DNA of 64,000 nucleotides, taken from positions 15,706,981 to 15,770,980 of the forward strand of contig OX579640.1 of NCBI GenBank assembly GCA_951230915.1, given 5' to 3'. Origin of the DNA: Antitrichia curtipendula. Lineage: Eukaryota; Streptophyta; Bryopsida; Hypnales; Leucodontaceae. Both the position numbers and the translations under genes were made by a program. This document shows, in pieces, positions 25,701 to 36,497 of the stretch. The stretch's first letter is position 1. The number at the start of each line of letters is the position of its first letter. Below the pieces are notes generated by a model that was given only the letters and a program-made list of their open reading frames with translations, was not told where the DNA came from and made no database searches.

Positions 25701-26209
25701 CTAGAATTTATACCTTTTGAGTGTGAAAAATATATACGTTGGTATTTGACTGAGAAGGGAATTCTTGGAGATTGGAACGATTCTCACTGGAATTCTTTGA
25801 TGAAGGATGTGAAGTTTGTTTTGCTTTCTGGAAAGCTTTACAAGTCCGGGGATACGATAGTTGTGGCGAAAGATCTCGGCAGTGCTACTGCATATAAGGC
25901 CAAAATCAAAAGTTTTTTCAGTTATAATTTTGGTAGTGACATTCATGTTTTTTTTATGCGGAATACTTCTTGCATCTCCAAAATGAAGTTGATGATGTGC
26001 TAACAGATCTTATAGATGAGGTCACTGGTATGAATGTTATTTTGAACAATCAAATGTTCCCATATAATTACACTTGTATTCGTCCAGTGGAATCAATATT
26101 ATGCAAATTTATAAAAGTTTCATGTCCAAGACGAATTGGGGTAGAATACAGTATTGCTTATGCAATGGATGATTTGGAGGCACGGGAGACAATACATTTT
26201 GATATTTGA
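22797..26209 (+). pseudogene. tnp2-like CACTA transposase, broken
   Basis: The N-terminus from 22,797 reads MKRPRDRKVPCPCTNCIRVG, followed by H-x-x-x-H. This resembles the cysteine/histidine domain found at the start of plant CACTA transposases. Later segments carry CALCCERCTQCNLCRK, FDYLPVGPQLSLILKS, a W-R-K-R-x-R-W run, and CRKCW (about 23,460-23,870). At about 24,100-24,850 there is a tnp2-type block ending DLVFDVMHITYLNMFKSY, where tnp2 proteins have DxMHxxYLG. A C-terminal part (25,264-26,209) includes TIVVAKDLGSATAYKAKIKS. Frame changes near 23,195, stops at 24,847 and about 25,017, and further breaks show it is inactive. The overall likeness is to tnp2-type transposases, but the subfamily is not determined. 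Confidence 0.7.
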
Positions 26210-27629
26210 AGACAGCATATATGGGAAGCATTGAGTACAACATCAAACCGTGAAAGATAGAGGAATGGAAGCAACCAATACCACTAAAACGTTTCAAATA
26301 AATTCATTGGTATTGTACTATACTTAAGGTAAATTTGTAATTCCCTCATTACCATCATGAAATGGATCTATGTTTCTTTTCTTTCTCTTTATTTCTTGTC
26401 CTTTTGTCCCTAACTTGTCCCCATTTTCCACTAGTGTAGGGTGACCCTACTCACGGTAGCATTGTCATTCACAGGAGCAAACTATGCTAGTGTCCTGGAC
26501 AAGTCTATTCTACTCATCAACCATCATTGATCTAGGAAGTTTTCTAGGAAGCTCTTGAAATGGTACGTCTCATGTGGAGAATGGATTCAATGATAGTTGT
26601 TATTGCAATGTTGATGAAAAATGTAATAACTTCTATCACTCTGTGAATGGTAGAAGTTTAGATCAAATAATATGAAGACCTTGTGGAAATCTGGTGTCTG
26701 TGGTATGTGACTAATCTTTTGAATTCTGGTGAGTGCATGTATATTTGATGTGGAGGGTATACGAAGGGTTATAGCTATGCTGGCGACAATGTGAAGTTTG
26801 GGCTGCCTATGCAGTTCAATAGTACGCATATGACATGGAATTGCATGGAGTATAAAACAGAATAATGTGCAGTAAACATATCAGGTGCGACACTTGTTGA
26901 TTATTATTTGATGTAGGCCCATGAGCTTTGGGTGTAATTGAAAGTCGATGGAAACTACTGTTGGCATGAATTTTAATTATTTATTCAATTGAGAGTGTGT
27001 TTGTTAATTTCAATTATTAATTACAGGGATGGAGGGGGAGGGAGGGTATCTTAGAATAAATCAGATGTAAGTCTAAAATCGTAAACACTCCTTGTACAAT
27101 GAAGAATGTAACTCTTCTGTTTGCCATTGTGCTTGTATTTTGGTGCTGTAAGATTAATAAAATGAATCAGAGGATTACATGCACAATCCTTCATTAACAA
27201 AATCTTGAAGCAATGTGTTTCCATGTGACTTTGATCAAAATTGAAACTACTCTTATTTAAATCTGTATATTCATTGTGACCCAATGGATGAACTCACTTT
27301 CATCTTTGAATTGAGATGTGTTGCATTGTAGTTGGGTGACCCCGACCAACCATATCAGTGCTGGCAAAGACCTGAGGACATGGGCATAGCGTATGAGGTG
27401 GCTTCAATAAGCAATTAGACTTGCTGGACGAGCATTTTTTTTCTTCAAGTATTGCTACTAGGTAATGGGATTTGAAGGACAGTGATACCTAATTTGGAGG
27501 GATTGGTTGGTTGCTCTTCATGAAGCTGTGAAGAGGTGATGTTTACAAGAGTTCTGTAGCAGTGGTAGCTTAATGTTTTAAAAGTCAATGTGCTCTTATT
27601 AACCATCCAATATCATGTGGAAGTAGTAA
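26210..27629. other. 3' non-coding part of the CACTA-type element
   Basis: DNA between the transposase stop and the right subterminal repeats. I see no gene in it. Confidence 0.45.
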
Positions 27630-27889
27630 GAGGCTTTGCCACAAGGTGAAATGTGTGTTACTTAATTTCAAACTTTACCAAATGGTAAAATCACATTTTC
27701 CTTGCAAATCTTTTAGTATGTGGCAAAGATTCAAGAATTTGCCTCTTCATGTATTCTGTGTTTCTTGAATTCGCACTTTACCACATTGTGAACTAATATT
27801 ATCCTTTAACAAACAGTGTAATGCGGGAATTGCAATAACTTACACTTTGCCTCATGGTGCATCAAGTAAAGCTTCCTACCTTCCCTGTG
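27630..27889. repeat. Right subterminal repeats of the CACTA-type element
   Basis: Motifs of the same type as at the left end recur: TTTGCCACAAGGTGAA (about 27,635), TTTACCAAATGGTAAA (about 27,675), ATGTGGCAAAG (about 27,718), TTTACCACATTGTGAA (about 27,777) and TTTGCCTCATGGTGCA (about 27,846). They occur in both orientations and end at the terminal CTACCTTCCCTGTG. Confidence 0.65.
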
Positions 27890-28300
27890 TATGTAGGGAG
27901 TTGATATAATACACCAAATGCAAAGAGATTACACCGTCTAGTTCTGGTCATGGAAGTGGTGGTACAAACTCTAGTTTTTTGTGCTTGATTTGTCTTTGCA
28001 GAATGCTTGGGTTCTTTACAGCAAGTATATGATTGCTCGGCAAGGCAAAGCACTAGGGCGGAAGGCGTTCCACTATGCGGTCGCCTTGGCGCTCATACAG
28101 CCATTGTGTCCGTTGCCACGGACCTGCTCCACTGTGCATCCGAATCCCCATGCCACTCACAACAACGTTTGGTATTCTGGTTAGTGGCCTCGACGGTGCG
28201 TTGTTTGCAAAGCCAAGCAGTATAGGATATGTTGGCAAGTGGTGACATCTTTATGTGTGATGAACCATGCTTCCAAATTGTTCATAAATCTCGGAAGTAG
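27885..28300 (+). pseudogene. piggyBac transposase, C-terminal part with cysteine-rich domain
   Basis: The reading goes M-stop-GVDIIHQMQRDYTV, then SWKWWYKL, stop, FFVLDLSLQNAWVLYSKYM, then RKAFHYAVALALI. This is the canonical piggyBac order MGGVD..DQ..., KWW.., NAWxLY, F..xLA..L. The cysteine-rich C-terminal finger follows as RCVVCKAKQYRICW, with a frame change into FMCDEPCFQIVHKSRK and a TAG at 28,298-28,300. The first codons overlap the TAT duplication of the CACTA-type insertion, whose other copy sits at 9,027-9,029. So this is the continuation of the fragment that ends there, not a second copy. Confidence 0.85.
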
Positions 28301-30531
28301 GCAATGCAATTACAAGGATTCTAACTGTGCCTTCATCATTGTAGCGTGGCTGATGAAGATTGATGTGGGACGGTCTCCAGGGAGCGGCAGCTGTTCAACT
28401 AGGAGGAGACGTCGATAGGTTCTTCAAAGCACCATGCACTCTGCTAGGTGCCCTACGCTAGGACCGCGGTGATGCAGCAGAAGACAATCGTGAGCGATTC
28501 CCTATCCCCTTATGTAGAGTGACTTTTGGTGGGCGGATTATGATTTCATAGCTCATTCAAGTACATTTTTAGTACCACCGGTTGGCGTGTGTATCTATGC
28601 AACGGATTTGTAAATTAGGCGTAGTATTCTCTAAACTTGTCAGGGTGTTTGTCAACCCTATAAGACATATTTTTTGTAATTTGAAGTTTTCGGCCATGTA
28701 TGTTGTTGTCGATTCCTAGTACAATTGTTGTCGATCATTGCAAATTTTGACAGGGTTGAAATCAGGTTGGGATCCAACCATTGTTTAGTTCCCACTTGCC
28801 TTTCGATTGCTGGACCGTACCAACCGCCTACATTGTGATGTCATGGGACCGTGAAGAATAGTGGTTGGTATTCGGAGAGAGACTTTGATGTGGAGGTATA
28901 CGAGTACAGTGGTAACTGCAGCGTCTGGTGGCGTTTTCTTGTCAACTACAGACACTTCCTCAGTACGTTGTGTCACACGTAAACCACCGTTGGGATTCGT
29001 CCCGTTCAAAAGGCGGGCGAATTTTGAGCCGTAATCCCCGATTACGCGGGCAAAACCGCGTAATCGGGGATTACGGATTTTTCTTCCAATTCGAGATCTC
29101 ATCCAACAAAAATTCGCTGCCCATCGGTCGTTTACGCCAGGCAATGCCTCTCATCGTCGAGAATTTTGCCAAAAAGATGGGCCTCCTCGTCGGGCTCCAC
29201 CCTCCTTGTCTACCCTTTTTTTTGGCGAAGTTCCCTCCTCCTCGGGCATTGCCCTATACACAATGGTTTGTCCGCCAAATGAAAATTTATTGAGGCATTG
29301 TACACACCCTTCCGCTGAACTCACCCAATTTTCACATGGTTCCGATGATTGCTTTGTTCGGCAACTCTGTGAAAAGTGCATCGAACACGTGAAATTAAAG
29401 CCGAATTAGTCGCCGCACCTCCATTCCATCGTTATAATCTTCACATCCGAACGTCAAAATCCTCTGAAAATACTATCCCATGATTTGTCTCTAAATGGGC
29501 CATGCAAATCGGCGGTAAAATGTTGCACCGATCAACAAAAGTCCTACAAAATGTTGAACAATAAAAGGTGCTCTGTCGGCATCTTCAACATGCACTTTCT
29601 GTTGGGGCATTGAGGGATTAAAAACATCATTTCTTTTGAAGTGTTAATGTCACCAAGGTATAGAAATCTTAGCCATGCAATCTTGTAGTGTACATGTTGT
29701 AGATGGCACGAGTCAAATTTGGAGTCATTTGGCCACAGAGATTGCAAAATTATAATGTTTTAATGTTGAAATTTCCCTAACAACGTATTTGGAGGTGAAA
29801 TTCAATTTTTACCTACTTAAATGAAAAAACTTTAAGCTATAAAGTGTTTCAGAACCAACATACAAACACATTGGTGAATATCACTCAATTGATTCATTGT
29901 GTTCGCAAAATGGCTTTGAATGTCAAAAAAATAGCAAGAAAAGTTGCAAAAATACATCTTAGGTTGAACCTCCTTCTACTAAAATGCTTCTTAGTCCCTT
30001 ATAACTTCTTCAATTGATATAAATTTTATCCATACAAACTAGACTAGTATGTACAACTTAAAAAAAATTAAATTAAATTGGAAACGAACTCTGTATGAAG
30101 AAGAAATAAGCTACAAAAATTCATTGTAATCCAAAAATGTCCAAATTTTGAACTTCAAATTGCTCCCAACATTCAAAACAACTTGGATTTGTGTGAAAAT
30201 TTTACCACAATAATTACACTTCAAGGGGAGCATGATCCAACAAATCTGATTGAAAACGAATATTTTATGAAGGAGATACAAGCCCCTAAAGTTGCAGCCA
30301 TTAAAATGCAGTTTGGTGAGCTCAAATTGGACTTGTGAACTTTGAATGGCTTTCAAAAAATCAATACATCTTAGATTGGTTCAAAAATTTTACCACACAA
30401 ACTAGAAAAGAGGCCATAGGTTTCCCAACAAGTTTTCTTGAGTTCAAACATTAGATCCAAAAGTTATAGCACTTCCAATTGGACTTCTTGACTATGTGTG
30501 GACACTTTTGGTCCTTTAGGGTGTTTAGGGG
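28301..30531 (+). other. 3' portion of the piggyBac-type element
   Basis: No gene was recognised. Open frames at 28,785-29,409 on both strands show no known motif. The stretch contains a perfect hairpin at 29,029-29,076 and then about 1.4 kb of AT-rich DNA, up to the terminal motif that ends at 30,531. Confidence 0.4.
29029..29076. repeat. Perfect 21-bp stem, 6-base loop
   Basis: The left half (29,029-29,049) begins CCGTAATCCCCG and ends ATTACGCGG. After the loop GCAAAA, its exact reverse complement runs 29,056-29,076. The stem is GC-richer than the surrounding DNA. Its function is unknown; it could be a remnant of a foldback element or a structured RNA element. Confidence 0.8.
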
Positions 30532-30830
30532 TTAACTCCTAGATAAACCAACATCTATATTTCCAAAGCTTAGTTACTTGGAGAGCTATACAAAATAGAT
30601 GAAGTACATCCAAATATGTTGAAAAAGTAATTTGTGTTTATTTTCTCATGATGTGTCTAGACTTGGTCATTCAAAGTGTCATGGTTTTTGTACAAGGTTA
30701 TAAAATCAATCTATGTAAAGATGGCAAGAAAGAGAAAAAATTATGAAAATAAAAATCTTGTGCCAAAATTTTTATTTTGCCAAAAAAGCTGCAAATCAAA
30801 ATTCCCTCCTATGACTTTCTTAGGGGTTAA
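30532..30830. mobile_element. Possible TTAA-flanked MITE E, 291 bp
   Basis: TTAA at 30,532-30,535 is followed by CTCCTAGATAAACCAAC. The right end read inward is CCCCTAAGAAAGTCATAGG, ending 30,826, followed by TTAA (30,827-30,830). The termini are short and imperfect. It would share its left TTAA with the outer piggyBac-type element. Confidence 0.5.
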
Positions 30831-31350
30831 GGATCCTCCACAAGATTCTTCAAGTACACCAAGAAACCCTTGAGTTGAAGAATGTGATGTCTTCCTTCAT
30901 AGTGAGTCGGGCAAGAAGTTTATCAATAAGCCTTCTTATTATAGGAAAAAACTCTCTTAGTGCATGGTGCTAGGACTATGTACTAAGAGAGGTATATGCA
31001 TTTACAGAGGTTTAATGATGGCCACCTAACTAATGTTGGCTCTCACTACACTACTTTTCAGAAAAAGTGCTTCAAATAGGGTCCATCTACAAATTGCATA
31101 ATTGACAGTTATGCACTAAGAGAATTTTTTTTCCTGTATCTGGTTCCTCTCATCAAACCATTCCATACTGTCCATAGATTACAACATCAGGACAAAGTAG
31201 GTCGGTCAATATAAGTATGAATTGGACAAATTGATGGAAAATGACTACATTCCGAGACAAGTCCCAAATTCGAGTGAATTAAACGGGTCGAACACTACAT
31301 ACATTTGAGACCTCGGATAGAAAAATGTACAGAAGAAAACCTCTCATGAG
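30831..31350. other. Spacer downstream of ATG14
   Basis: Short non-coding stretch. I see nothing in it beyond ordinary AT-rich sequence. Confidence 0.4.
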
Positions 31351-31403
31351 GTTGACCTACAAAGTAGAGAACAAAGTAGACAATCTCTACTTTGTAGGTC
31401 AAC
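31351..31403 (-). repeat. Perfect 20-bp hairpin just after the ATG14 stop codon
   Basis: GTTGACCTACAAAGTAGAGA (31,351-31,370) and its exact reverse complement (31,384-31,403) flank a 13-base loop. In the ATG14 transcript the stem begins nine bases after the stop codon. It could affect 3' end formation or stability, or be the remnant of a small foldback insert. Confidence 0.85.
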
Positions 31404-31412
31404 ACCATTAAT

Positions 31413-34400
31413 TTACTTGGTGGCATCAACAAACATTGCTCGCGTCCAATGCTCTACATCCTCAGAGTTCGAAGGTGGAGGAGGCAGTCTTGGGTGCTCC
31501 ACAAGATTCCAACCATCCACAGTGCTATCAGACAAGTTTGGCACAGCTTCATTGTGCTCGGAATCTGTATTGTACTCATAGTCTTCATTCCAGCTGGTGA
31601 CCTTCCCAATGGTTGCTTTCTGGTCCTGCATAAACCAAAAATTTCGTGACAACGCGATCAAATCAAACTTCATATCAATTTACATGTAGAGCATTCGAAG
31701 TGTTGGATACTAAAATTCAAAAGTAGGAGTCAATTGCAGCAAGATCCACCAACTATGAGAGAATAATACACATAAAATGGCAGAGACAGATTAGATAGAC
31801 GGAAACAGTAAGAGAAGTGAGAAGATATGTACCAAGGATTCTGGGGAGAACCGACTTCCTTCCGACAGAGTTGGCAGGCCGCCTAGACGAGTTAAGGGAC
31901 CTTCTGAAAGAGCAAATCTGCCGTTAGGCTGTTGGTTACGTCTGCTAGACCTGAACACAGTGAACATGTTCAATAGAATATCACTAGTTCGTCAGTACCC
32001 TTACACCCCCATGTAAGTCATAGTAGGAAACTAGCAAGGTTGCCAATAACGACAAGCACTAAGTGGTAAGGTAGACGACACTAAAAACTGTTAGGTACAT
32101 GATCCCATTTCCTATGGTAACCGCTATTACCAACAGCTCATCTATTTGTACAATTTTTGGCAAGTGGTGTAAGCATGTATTTATATGGCGACTGATCTTG
32201 GAATGGAAATAGGCTTGTCTACTAACACTTAACAGTGCTCTACAACCTCACAGTCCAAAATTGCCTAGCAATTCCATACATGCATATAAACATTTGATCT
32301 TGACAGATTTGGCTCGTAAACCGAAAAATCTCTCCACAGCTCTAGAGTGATCTCCCCAAAAGCACTCCTACTTACGTTAAAATGCTTTCAGTGACGCAAA
32401 TTGTATGCTTGCAAGTTGGCAAACTCCACTCACATCGTCCACCTGCAGTGACTATATACCCGGATAAACTCAATGGGACACAAAATAACACTCGGGCAGT
32501 GAGGAAAGAAAGAATCCGATATTCAGAAAGGAAAACTAACCTTGATCGCATATCTTTTGAGGAGAGGATAATGAGGAGCTCGGCGAAAGCGTCGAAGATC
32601 GGCATATCCGGAGGCACTGAAAGAGAAAGCTGTCCAAAAGCAAATGCACAGAGACATCCCACACTCCTGCGCAGATGTTTGATGCCTTTCTGAACATCTG
32701 CGTAGGACTCTCGAGGCCCACTTGAAGTTCCATAGTTGACGAGACTCGCTGTGCTCTCGACTGTATCAATTCGTGGGCTCTCCAGAGATGAAAAGCCTAA
32801 GTTGCTACCAACGCTCTTGCTGAGCTCAAAGCCTTCATCCCCAGAGGAACCGCGTCCACCATGGCGTGGAAGAAACAAAGGAAACTCCTCACTAAACCGG
32901 AAAGAATGACAATGTTAGTACAAATAACATACAAATAAGTTTAAAAATGAAACCACTGATAACTGATGAACTAGTTGCATAACATTTCTGGTGCACGAGA
33001 ATATTTCCAGACTAATGCCTGCGTCAAGTATTGCACCATTCCCATCGGCCAGTGGACGCACTACACACATGCACAGCAGAAGCACAACCCCAGTAGCAGA
33101 GTACATCTCAATTAATGCTTCACTGCAATTGCAACAGCAGGACGTGATATGCCAAAGCCTCAGCAGTAGGTTTACCTTCGAGAAGCTGGCTTTGAGTCAG
33201 AATACGAAGCCCTTTGCCACACACGTGATGATGATGCCTGCACCATCATCATATAAATTAGATTCGTTCCAAAGAATATCGAAATTAAAAGGCACTTACA
33301 TTCTTGATTGGCATGTTTACACACATACATCGTCAACAACTAATTATGAGTTGAGGATAAATATCACCACAAACAAGCTCACAGAAATGGAATCTGTCCC
33401 AGATATAATGACATGCAATTAAAAGTCTAGATCGAGTCGGAGAGAACACTTTAAATCGTGTGCTGCACTTTGTCTTTCACAATACAGTACATTACAGAAC
33501 AAAGCACGTGAGCTCACTTACCGCAAAACCAGAGCTATGTAAAAGAGGCCCAGATAAATAACGTGCTGCCATGTTGACTAGTTGAACCAGATACCTGCTC
33601 AAAATTAATAAATAAAATATGGGTGAATATCTTGTACTTGCACAAAATGAGCTGCCCCCCTTAGAAGATTAAGCAGTCTGCTTTCAAAAACCCTTGTAGC
33701 TGTTTTCAAAAAGAACATTTGTGAAATTCAAAGTCCGTGGCACTTGTAAATCTTGATTGGAATTACAGATTAAATGATGATTAAATGAAATTTTGCTTCA
33801 TTTTTCTACTAATTTGGTGTACTAAATGGAAGGTTACAAATGACTTACCCTAACGATGCCGCAAGTTCCGTATGTGGAGTGGACAGTGGGTCATCCCCAA
33901 TGGGCAGGCGCGCACCACAAATTCGAACAGATCGCTGTCCATTTAAGCTTCCTTCCCACTTCTGGCGCTCATCAACTGTGACCTACACCCACGAATGACC
34001 AGTAAGTCTTTGCAAGATAAACAACACCTGCTACTATCTGTTTATGATGGTGAAATAATGCCCTTATTTGTTCTGAAACAGTGTTTTTGCTGCAAAGATG
34101 CAATCTTTTCTACCAATAATTTCAGCATCGAGCTCACACACATTTTAAATATTCAGTTGAAGTTCATAATATCCTAGAGTAGTACACATCTTGCACCCTT
34201 TCCGCTATAGCACAAAAAGAATGTGGAGAACTAAAATTTTGAAGAACTGACCCACTTGCGAAGCAGTTTGTTCTATTATCAAATGAGCCCCAAACATGCC
34301 AACCAAGGACTGGATGAACAGAAAGAAATAATTCTAACGTGAGTCATATCCGACTTCGCAAAAATAACATGAGCTCCAGATTATGCACGAAAAGACATTT

Positions 34401-36127
34401 CTTGGCTGCCTGTTCATCGATCCAAGTGTTTCCAGGTAAATTCTCAAGAATGTTATGTTCCTTCGTGCATGAGAAGTCAATAACTGTTTCCTCAGGACAC
34501 TTAAGAAAAGGGCCAAAAATACTCACAGAACTTCGACGAAGAGGCAAAATTTTGCAAAGCTGTCTAAAGATCGTCCTCCGCTTCTGAAACAACTCAGATG
34601 CCACTGACGTCTGCCCCAAAAAACGGGAACAGAAACGTCAAATTACATGTAAGCATTACATCACTCATCTGCAACATTGACTTTCGTCACTACTAATGAA
34701 TCTCTTCGTACCTGCAATACACCATCCATTCGTACTAGAGCTTTCTATGTGAAAAAGCGGTAGCATTCTTGAAATAATACACGTGGCGGCGAAAGAAGGA
34801 TCGAAAAAAGAAGAAATAACACACTGTACTGGCTGGGGATGTCATAAAACCTCAAAAGGGGAAATACATCAAAGGTAGATTACAAGAAGAAAATACATCC
34901 ATAGCAATGGATTTACTCACATGAACAAGAGACTGCGCACGAATCAAATCAGGATAGTATCGTGCCAGCAGTTCGGCTCTCTTCTTCTCCAACTGCAAAA
35001 ATCATGATCGGTGGTTACATCTGTGTTTCATAGAACATGAAATTTGCAAAAAATAAAAATAAAAATGAAACACGGTAATAAATCACAGAAACTTAAAATC
35101 ATCAATAATTGGAAGGCTTCTAGAGTAACCACCTGGGCAGAAGCAGCAGAAAGAACCCGAGTTCGAGTATCTAAATCATGTCGTATTTGTTCGTGTTTCG
35201 TTTTCTCTGATCAATGAGCACAGTATTAGCAAATACTCGTAGAAACAGGGGCAAGCATGTAGTAAGCCAATTCAAATCCAAGACAAACAAAAAGAAAGTT
35301 GCAACTCATTACCGACCAAATAGAGGAACCCCAAACCCGTGATTACCTTGCAAAAGATCCTGCTTGCATTGCCGCAGGCGCTCTGTGAGCTGCACCTTTC
35401 GCTCTCCGTGCTCCACACGCCAGTGTTGCTGTAGATCAGCCTCTCGCTAAACAGAAACCCACCAGAAACTCTCCAAATCACCCCCCGCCAAAGACCGATA
35501 ATTCCAAAGCACAAAAGCAAAAATACAGAGCCCTAATTTAAGCATTCAGGAAGATTAAATTTCCACCAAAACCCAAAGACTCTCCCCCCATTCCCTTGGT
35601 AACAAAATCTTCAAATCATTCAAACTTCAACATCATAAAAATTGTCATAATAAACCCAAAAGGGGTACAAATCTCACTTCCAAGCCCTAGAAGTGTACCG
35701 ACAAAACCAGGTCAAGTTACCTTCGCAATGAGCTCTTCATCTAAGCGGCCACGCAGCAAGTCACGCTCCTGCGTCAAATTCTTCACCAATTTGTACCGTT
35801 CCAGCAGCCTGACCCAACCCAACCCAACCATGAAATTCACACCCTGAAATTCATTCCAACCCTGAAATTCTCCCAAACCCAGCGACAAATAAACCGATAC
35901 CAGCCGTTATGATTGTTGGATTACGTCAATTACCTGTAATTGATGCAAGTCGGGCACACCGAAGGCAAGTTGACGCTGTCGCAGATCCCACACACGCAGC
36001 TCCTTCTCGCCATGCCCGTCTTGGAAATACTCCTCGCGGTCCTGTTGCAATTGAAACTCGTTGCTAAAATGCTACTGCAATCGCGGATCTCGCACGCATT
36101 CAATTGGGAATTGTTGTTGAAATCCAC
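31413..36127 (-). CDS. ATG14: ATG14, autophagy subunit of PI3-kinase complex I
   Basis: Thirteen exons with clean GT-AG borders join in frame: 36127-35934, 35808-35721, 35446-35347, 35206-35133, 34992-34921, 34744-34712, 34610-34527, 33982-33849, 33594-33522, 33237-33176, 32891-32541, 31950-31833, 31625-31413 (531 residues). The N-terminus carries CVCGICDSVNLPSVCPTC, the Cys-pair motif of ATG14. Exons 2-7 form a charged coiled coil. SVRICGARLPIGDDP, SSSRVWQRASY and the C-terminal EDVEHWTRAMFVDATK match the plant ATG14 pattern. Known role: with VPS34, VPS15 and ATG6 it directs phosphatidylinositol 3-phosphate synthesis at sites of autophagosome formation. The related subunit VPS38/UVRAG is the main alternative, but the C-terminal motif argues for ATG14. 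A second in-frame Met at 36,013, just before the Cys motif, is a possible start. No breaks are seen. Confidence 0.88.
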
Positions 36128-36372
36128 GATTGTTGAAGGTCTTTGATGATTATCCGACTGACATCGGGAAGAGCGACGGATTGCTCGTCAATTGGATTCG
36201 AATACCCTGTGGAAGGAATTCATGTGCGTTTGGGATGAAAGTGAATGACGTACGACTGTTGCGTGGATGAAGTACGTGTCGGGGACGTATGCACATTCGT
36301 TGAGGATTGATGTCTCGTGGGCTCCACTCGTTCTGGAAAGATGCTTTTTATTGGTTGAAGAAGCTATTGATC

Positions 36373-36497
36373 TAAAGAAATTTTAGCTTCATTTTCTGTT
36401 CCGCCAGGCCGCTCGCGGCTGGTGTGGTTGTACTTTTATTTTTGCAATGAAATCCCGTTTCATTTGTGTCAAAAAAAAAAAAATAAAGAAATTTTAG
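36373..36497 (+). mobile_element. Short retroposed insert with poly-A and 14-bp target duplication
   Basis: TAAAGAAATTTTAG occurs at 36,373-36,386 and again at 36,484-36,497. Between them is a 97-bp GC-richer insert ending in 13 A residues. An exact target duplication plus a poly-A tail is the signature of LINE-type reverse transcription. The insert is a SINE, or the 3' tip of a LINE. It lies about 250 bases upstream of the ATG14 start. Confidence 0.85.

Larger units (their letters stand above)
9030..27889. mobile_element. 18.86-kb CACTA-type (En/Spm) element inserted in the piggyBac gene
   Basis: Seen: the left end reads CACAAGGAAGGTAG (from 9,030), and the right end read inward is CACAGGGAAGGTAG (ending 27,889). 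Both are flanked by TAT (9,027-9,029 and 27,890-27,892). Subterminal repeats of the form TTTRCCNCATGGTRAA occur at both ends in both orientations. The interior contains a tnp2-like transposase. Known: CACTA elements make 3-bp target duplications and carry subterminal transposase-binding repeats. A decisive point is that removing the element and one TAT brings the end of the piggyBac core directly up to its next motif (KNM, stop, GVD), as expected for clean insertion into that gene. The termini start CACA rather than CACTA, which is unusual. Confidence 0.85.
3056..30535 (+). mobile_element. Decayed piggyBac-type element (outer layer of the nest)
   Basis: Seen: TTAA at 3,056-3,059 is followed by CCCCTAAAGGCCTAAGGCC. 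At the far end the inverse motif, reading inward CCCCTAAACACCCTAAAGG, stops at 30,531 and is followed by TTAA (30,532-30,535). Between them, on the plus strand and in the right order, lie three pieces of one piggyBac transposase. Known: piggyBac elements insert at TTAA and duplicate it, and their termini often begin with CCC. Inferred: this was an autonomous element of about 6 kb, expanded to 27.5 kb by later insertions at about 6.1-8.4 kb and 9.03-27.89 kb. The right boundary is less certain than the left, because a second TTAA-type end lies at 30,826. A search for intact family members with both ends would settle it. Confidence 0.6.

Noticed and set aside
9030..27889. The gap between the two piggyBac halves as a giant intron
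   Set aside because: The edges carry inverted termini and an exact TAT duplication, with transposon subterminal repeats, rather than GT-AG splice sites.
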